From the NCBI RefSeq assembly GCF_003201835.2, contig NZ_CP029289.2, positions 2,364,501 through 2,428,500 on the forward strand: DNA of 64,000 bases, in the 5' to 3' direction. This document shows positions 59,709-64,000 of the stretch, one piece after another. The position numbers and the translations under genes were made by a program. Source of the DNA: Acidianus brierleyi. GTDB lineage: Archaea; Thermoproteota; Thermoprotei_A; Sulfolobales; Sulfolobaceae. Below the pieces are notes generated by a model. The model made no database searches, was not told where the DNA came from, and saw nothing but the letters and a program-made list of their open reading frames with translations. How positions within the stretch are numbered: the stretch's first letter is position 1; each line of letters begins with the position of its first letter.

Positions 59709-59925
59709 TCTTACACTCTTCCTCTAATTCTGAAAGGAGAGAAAGGAAAACTATTTCAATAGGGCTGAGTTCTTCGTCGTAGGAAGCGTTTTGAAAATAC
59801 CTTATTTTTCCCTTAGCTCTTTCTAAAACTGGAAGAAGATTTGGAGAAGCTCTTCTCAATATTCTCTCAAATTTTTCCATTTCTCTGTCTATTGCGCTCG
59901 TGTAAGAGGGCTGAGTTCTTCCCAT
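59701..59925 (-). CDS. small helical protein, first gene of the PolB2 operon
   Basis: A 74-residue protein beginning MGRTQPSYTSAIDREMEKFE. Helical and charged, with a Glu-rich C-terminus. The start at ATG 59925 is preferred to an upstream in-frame ATG at 60003, since the extra 26 residues are a hydrophobic stretch without family character. It overlaps the polymerase gene. The partner role, perhaps as a polymerase accessory, is inferred from the conserved context. Confidence 0.65.
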   Translation of the reverse strand: MGRTQPSYTSAIDREMEKFERILRRASPNLLPVLERAKGKIRYFQNASYDEELSPIEIVFLSLLSELEEECKND

Positions 59926-60497
59926 GAATATTGTTTTGTAGAAAAAATAAATAAACTTAGAGAGTAAACTGAAAGTTATTTTTACGTTATTTTTATCGAA
60001 CATTACTTTCAGAATAGTGTTAAGAAATAAGGGGGTTTTTATGCGGAAATTTATGATATTGCCTTGGATAGGTTTCTAGGTAGACATAGAAGAATCTTGT
60101 AAATTTCTGCTTTATGACTTCTTTTTTCTCAGAAGTAACGTTAAACCTTCCTTTAATTTAACAAAGTTCAGAGTTTACCCTGAACTAGTTCAAGACCTAA
60201 GAAAAATCAATTAATCCACAAAGCGTAAATTCACGTAACGTTAAAAATACTTCAGTATTAGAAGAATTAAAAATTATAAGATAACAAAAAAGATTATTGA
60301 TATTAAATAGAAAATATCCATTTTAATACATTAGGATAACAGTTACATTCCAAATAATGAAACTTACTTAAGCCGATTCTAAGAAGGAAATTTAGATCAA
60401 GAAAATAACTAGATTTCCTGTGGTAACTGAGTTAAGACGGTAAGATAAAGCACAGAATGCATGAAACATTAAAAGCGGTTAAACGTAGATATATATA
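59926..60497. other. intergenic region with one dispersed repeat
   Basis: Divergent promoter region between the PolB2 operon and the PaREP1 gene. It contains the segment GACCTAAGAAAAATC...CCACAAAGC at about 60188-60227, related to 49000-49040. The right end has TATA-like TAGATATATATAATG directly before 60498. No gene is evident. Confidence 0.5.
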
Positions 60498-61016
60498 ATG
60501 GAAAAAGACCTCTATAAGGTAAATGACGAATACGTGGAAGCTAGAGTAATTGAGAGTTTATCGGATCTGTTAATCTCACTAAACTTATGGAAGGAAGGCT
60601 ATACTAGAAACTCTGCAGGAAAAGCCTTTAACGCTGTAAAGGCATTGTTGAGTGCTTTAATAGTAGTCAATGAGGATAAAATTTTGAATTTAGCCAAAGA
60701 TGAGAAGGAGAAGGAATGGATTAAGAGGAAAGCTCATGTTGTACCAACTCACAGTATTTACGCTTTAGCACAAATGTTAAAGGATGTTGGAATTGACGTT
60801 GTCGACCTTGTAAATTACGCATTAGATTTACGCGACTATCAGTATAATGGATTTGAAGCTGGGTTCAGTAAATACAGTAGAAAAGAAGACGTTCTCAAGG
60901 ATTTACTCACTGTAGTCAAGGAGACTAAAAAGGTAATTAGCGCCTATTTTCCAAAATTTGAAGAAAAAGGAATTTCTGAAAAAGTTGATGACTTAGTTAA
61001 GGAGTTTGTAAAATAG
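60498..61016 (+). CDS. PaREP1 family protein (second copy)
   Basis: A 172-residue relative of the protein at 3259-3789 with the same pattern: LSDLLISLNLWKEGYTRNSAGKAFNAVKALLSAL, then LDLRDYQYNGFEAGFSKYS. All-helical, without an RxxxxH catalytic motif. The function is unknown. As in the left copy, a PUA/EVE-like gene is adjacent, here convergent at 61044-61496. Confidence 0.75.
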   Translation: MEKDLYKVNDEYVEARVIESLSDLLISLNLWKEGYTRNSAGKAFNAVKALLSALIVVNEDKILNLAKDEKEKEWIKRKAHVVPTHSIYALAQMLKDVGIDVVDLVNYALDLRDYQYNGFEAGFSKYSRKEDVLKDLLTVVKETKKVISAYFPKFEEKGISEKVDDLVKEFVK

Positions 61017-61043
61017 TTAGAACAAACTAAGCTATTATTCTCT

Positions 61044-61496
61044 TCAAGATTTTAGTTTAATCTCAATTTCTTCCCCTATCTTATCGTCTAATTTCTGAAT
61101 ACCTGGCAAAGGCCTAAAATTGAACTTCTTAAGCTCTTCTCTTGTAACGCACTTCCACCTCTTGGTGTCCCTATTTTCAAGTACTGACTTTGGTATTGCG
61201 GAAACCTTAATCGCCATATAATGTGGCCATTCGCCCTCAGGCCAATATTTCTCCTTAAGCTCACCAGTCTCCTTAATTACACCTGACAACACTATACAAC
61301 CATCAAAACCCCTTTCCTCATCCCTACTTAAATAAAGGAAGACCTTCGTCCCTGGTCCTTCAACAGAATAAAGCCTACTTGTACCCCAAATAAATATACC
61401 TTCATCAAACCTCTTTATGAAAGAACTTTTCCTATTCAGATAATCATCTAAAGAAAAAAGAAAATTGTTAATCTTACCATTAATTACTATATACAT
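61044..61496 (-). CDS. EVE-domain-like protein, 150 aa
   Basis: A PUA-fold protein of usual EVE length: FIWGTSRLYSVEGPGTKVFLYLSRDEERGF (strands 1-3 of the barrel), then YWPEGEWPHYMAIKV, the tryptophan/proline stretch typical of EVE domains. They bind modified bases in DNA or RNA and occur in restriction and toxin systems. No nuclease is fused. It is convergent with the PaREP1 gene. Confidence 0.6.
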   Translation of the reverse strand: MYIVINGKINNFLFSLDDYLNRKSSFIKRFDEGIFIWGTSRLYSVEGPGTKVFLYLSRDEERGFDGCIVLSGVIKETGELKEKYWPEGEWPHYMAIKVSAIPKSVLENRDTKRWKCVTREELKKFNFRPLPGIQKLDDKIGEEIEIKLKS

Positions 61497-61810
61497 AAGA
61501 ACAAATAATCAGTCTTGGTAATAAATATGATAGTTTTCCTATAGCTTTTATCTAAGGACTTACCGTTAAATCCTAGTCTAAGAACTTTCTGAAAATACTA
61601 GTGTAAATAAGACTATATGATTCCGGTTTATTATTAGCTAATACTAAAATATATTATAAATATTTTAAAAAATTGACTGAATATTTAACATTATATCTGG
61701 AGATAAATATTACCATACTAGTATTGGCGAAGTTTTTAGTAATTTGCCTAACGAATATAATTGCCGAATCTGTAATAAAATAACGCTATTACATCTGGAT
61801 ACAATATATC
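61497..61810. other. intergenic region with two dispersed repeats
   Basis: It contains the copy at 61540-61602 (reverse complement of 19655-19715) and a short relative at 61718-61740 (ACTAGTATTGGCGAAGTTTTTAG). No ORF is supported. Confidence 0.5.
61540..61602 (-). repeat. dispersed intergenic repeat, copy at 61.6 kb
   Basis: 63 bases; on the minus strand they match 19655-19715 closely, with one 2-base gap and several substitutions. Both copies lie in spacers next to toxin-like or PaREP1 genes. Confidence 0.6.
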
Positions 61811-63379
61811 TTAAAATTGTCCTATTTCGTTATCTATCTTAGTTAGAATGTCCTTGTAAATATCTCTATCTTTTATTTCTAGGTTTGATAGAATCCTAAT
61901 AGTCTGCATTAGTTCGAAAATTTTACTAGGCGGTAATGTCCTTATTATAGAAGGATCCTTCTTGACTCTAAGCAATAATCCCAAGATATTATCGTCTTGT
62001 TCACTAAATTTAATTTTTCTTTTACTTGTAAGCATAAATAGCATCCTAAAGAATAATCTACTTCTTCCGTAAAATTTACCTAGTATATAATATCTAGTCA
62101 TATCATCTGCTATTTTACAGCCTATGGAATTACATAAAACATTAGTTACCTCATTAAACACTTCATCTATTCCTCTTATTCCTATTATTTTCTCATATTT
62201 GGTAAATTCTTTTAATACGATCTCAAGTGCACTTGTAAGTGCCTTAATATCCTGCATATTATTGACCCTTTTTTCTTTCAATAAGTTATGAATAGCTGCT
62301 ATTGTTATAGTTCCATTTCTATTCTTATCTAAAGATATCTTAAATCCCTCTTTCTCGTATTGTATAGACAATACTCTATATCTTGAATTTAATAAGAATA
62401 TTATATCATCCTCTTTTATAATTTTCATCAGAAAAGTTGTTTTATTATCAAGTATATCTTCTAACGTTAATTTTTGTTTTCCCTTCTCTACGTAAGAATT
62501 ACATTTATCATCTAGACAATTGAAAAAATACTCAGAGTAGAGATAAGGTACTAGAACTCCATTACTTAGATTACTTAAAGTAATCTTAAGTATACTCAAA
62601 TAAAAATTATAAATTTCGTTCTGTATTCCATAATTGAGTGTTGGAATGTAGATTCCTTCCTTGGCTTTAAGTACTGCAATAGTTGAATTTACAAAATATT
62701 TTCCAGGTAATATAGGCCATTTCCAGCTTATTTTTGGTTGTATAGTATAAAACATGCTTTTTATTCCTTTATCATTTATCAATGTGAACATTGAATTATA
62801 TGAAATATAATCTAAGAGAGATATGGAGAGTATAGTCCTTATGCCTTTGTCTGTTTCCCTAATTTTAGAAATTAGCCTACTCATTGTATAGAGCTGCAAT
62901 GGAGAAAAAAATTTATAAACTCTATTAAAGCCGTAAAAACTTACCCTAAAATTTATTGGTTCGGTGGGAATATTCTCTATATCTTCTACAATTAACTCAA
63001 AATTATTATCTGTGGGGAATACGGGAGAACGATTTAATTCGTTGGCACTGATTTCAAAGTTCATGAATTTTTCTAGAAGTGAGTTCCATTGCTCAAAGTT
63101 AACTTTCTTAATGACGTTATTACAATTTGGACATCTTATTATCTTATTATCATCTACTTCAAAGGAAGTTTCACAATAAGGACATCTAATTTTCCATTTA
63201 CCTATTTTCACATCATCAATTACTCTAATTTCTTCTGAAATATTTCTTGCACAAGTAAGAACATCTTTTACTTCAACTGGCGATTGAAGTAATCTTTTAA
63301 TCAAACCGGGTGATATTGAAGGACCTCTCCAGTAAGGTATTATTGAATTTAACTCTTTCACTCCTTTTTTTCTTCTCAT
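61811..63379 (-). CDS. zinc-ribbon protein, 522 aa, possibly related to DUF1156 methylase tails
   Basis: Begins with a domain that includes SIIPYWRGPSISPGLIKRL and IRVIDDVKIGKWKIRCPYC, continuing to a zinc ribbon (CPYC...CPNC). The middle has FRVSFYGFNRVYKFFSPLQLYTMSRLISKI, which resembles a segment in DUF1156-type methylases, and KSMFYTIQPKISWKW. No methylase motif (NPPY) is seen. The rest is helical. It lies 46 bases after a beta-CASP nuclease gene, in one operon. The function is unknown. Confidence 0.5.
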   Translation of the reverse strand: MRRKKGVKELNSIIPYWRGPSISPGLIKRLLQSPVEVKDVLTCARNISEEIRVIDDVKIGKWKIRCPYCETSFEVDDNKIIRCPNCNNVIKKVNFEQWNSLLEKFMNFEISANELNRSPVFPTDNNFELIVEDIENIPTEPINFRVSFYGFNRVYKFFSPLQLYTMSRLISKIRETDKGIRTILSISLLDYISYNSMFTLINDKGIKSMFYTIQPKISWKWPILPGKYFVNSTIAVLKAKEGIYIPTLNYGIQNEIYNFYLSILKITLSNLSNGVLVPYLYSEYFFNCLDDKCNSYVEKGKQKLTLEDILDNKTTFLMKIIKEDDIIFLLNSRYRVLSIQYEKEGFKISLDKNRNGTITIAAIHNLLKEKRVNNMQDIKALTSALEIVLKEFTKYEKIIGIRGIDEVFNEVTNVLCNSIGCKIADDMTRYYILGKFYGRSRLFFRMLFMLTSKRKIKFSEQDDNILGLLLRVKKDPSIIRTLPPSKIFELMQTIRILSNLEIKDRDIYKDILTKIDNEIGQF

Positions 63380-63425
63380 GAAAAGATAAGAGTTATATTA
63401 AATGCTCATAGTATAACGATAATAA

Positions 63426-64000
63426 TTATTCACTATTATAGGATGGACTAGCACAACTATAACCAAGTTTTTTAACGTATTCACACATAACGCTTGTAGC
63501 TTCAGTGTGTATAGGAATTATTTTCTTAGGTTTAATGGTTTCAAGTATATTCTTTAATTCATAAGGATAATAATGACCAGACATTCTAAGCCTATAAATT
63601 ATAAATCCTAGTGCTCTATACCAATTATCTTCTACATTCTCGTCTTCGCCACTTTCTGCTTTACTTTCAGTAGATATGGATATAATTACTGATCCTTTAC
63701 TTGCATCACTTAATCTTCTTCCGAAGTTTATCAAATTACCTTTAACGGTAAATATAACATAGTCTTGAGGAGAATTTAATATCTCCTCTTCATCTATTAT
63801 ATTAAACTCTATGCTTTTATCCTCAAATTGGTATGCCGTATCTACTAATTGAAATTTAGAATTCCAGAGGTTAGTCATTTCTATTAGTCTACGACCCGAA
63901 AATACTGGAATTTTACCTTTCATTTTTGTAATGAGGAGAAGAGACGCTAAACCTTCTAGATCTATAGGATCAACTGAAATCATGATAAGTGAGTTATTAT
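63426..64000 (-). CDS. beta-CASP metallo-beta-lactamase-fold nuclease, C-terminal part
   Basis: The frame is open to the window edge, so only the last ~190 residues are present. HYYPYELKNILETIKPKKIIPIHTE is the conserved ending of RNase J/CPSF-like beta-CASP nucleases (RMSGH before it and PIHTE after). It would cleave RNA as a zinc-dependent exo- or endonuclease. The catalytic metal motif HxHxDH lies upstream outside the window. It precedes the zinc-ribbon gene in the same operon. Confidence 0.8.
   Translation of the reverse strand, partial: NNSLIMISVDPIDLEGLASLLLITKMKGKIPVFSGRRLIEMTNLWNSKFQLVDTAYQFEDKSIEFNIIDEEEILNSPQDYVIFTVKGNLINFGRRLSDASKGSVIISISTESKAESGEDENVEDNWYRALGFIIYRLRMSGHYYPYELKNILETIKPKKIIPIHTEATSVMCEYVKKLGYSCASPSYNSE

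Overview
The window is AT-rich DNA from a crenarchaeon, most likely a member of the Sulfolobales. The reasons are PaREP1-family genes, a Crn1-type ring nuclease, a PolB2 (Dpo2) DNA polymerase cluster, leaderless TATA-type promoters, archaeal TnpB elements and CRISPR repeats whose handles end in ATTGAAAG or CTTGAAAC. No rRNA or tRNA gene was seen. The stretch is accessory: most of it is CRISPR-Cas, toxin-antitoxin remains, insertion sequences and broken genes.

Layout. 1-4.7 kb: three small unknown genes, a TPR protein, an ABC exporter pair, a PaREP1 gene and a PUA/EVE-like gene. 4.7-7.7 kb: a nucleotidyltransferase gene split by a 2.5-kb unit that joins an IS110-type element to a TnpB element. 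7.8-14.8 kb: a small zincin, an HD phosphohydrolase, an MFS transporter, a second TnpB-like element that truncates a DsrE gene, and a CAP-domain protein. 14.8-17 kb: CRISPR array 1 (25-nt repeats, 34 repeats, 33 spacers, 19 distinct because a seven-spacer block is present three times). 17.7-19.6 kb: a tiny membrane protein, a ring nuclease and a decayed HEPN-MNT pair. 19.9-35.7 kb: a type I-B system made of cas3, array 2 (28 repeats), cas2, array 3 (52 repeats), cas4, cas1, cas8b (inverted), cas7, cas5 and cas6. Arrays 2 and 3 diverge from two identical 188-bp leaders that flank cas2.

36-41.7 kb: a damaged type III (III-D-like) module. Its cas10 lost its start to an IS5-type element, and its csx10 is cut off and joined to the tail of an archaeal tyrosine integrase. 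42-44.8 kb: a membrane transporter and a second IS5-type copy. 44.9-52.7 kb: three CARF proteins (two Csx1-type CARF-HEPN and one CARF-PIN fusion) around a spermidine-synthase-like membrane fusion and a PIN-like gene. 53-57.3 kb: a VapBC pair with a structured insert, then the second copy of the IS110/TnpB unit, itself carrying a 346-bp MITE. 57.5-60 kb: the PolB2 cluster. 60.5-64 kb: PaREP1 and EVE-like genes, a zinc-ribbon protein and a beta-CASP nuclease that runs off the edge.

How it works together. The type I-B parts look complete: adaptation (Cas1, Cas2, Cas4), processing (Cas6), surveillance (Cas8b, Cas7, Cas5) and cleavage (Cas3). The type III side looks like a signalling network that has lost parts of its source. 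The cyclic-nucleotide synthase (Cas10, GGDD present) is truncated and its RAMP partners are incomplete, while three putative cyclic-oligoadenylate-activated effectors and a ring nuclease remain. Array 1 has the repeat type used by type III systems in related archaea and sits beside the ring nuclease, so it may be served by Cas proteins encoded elsewhere.
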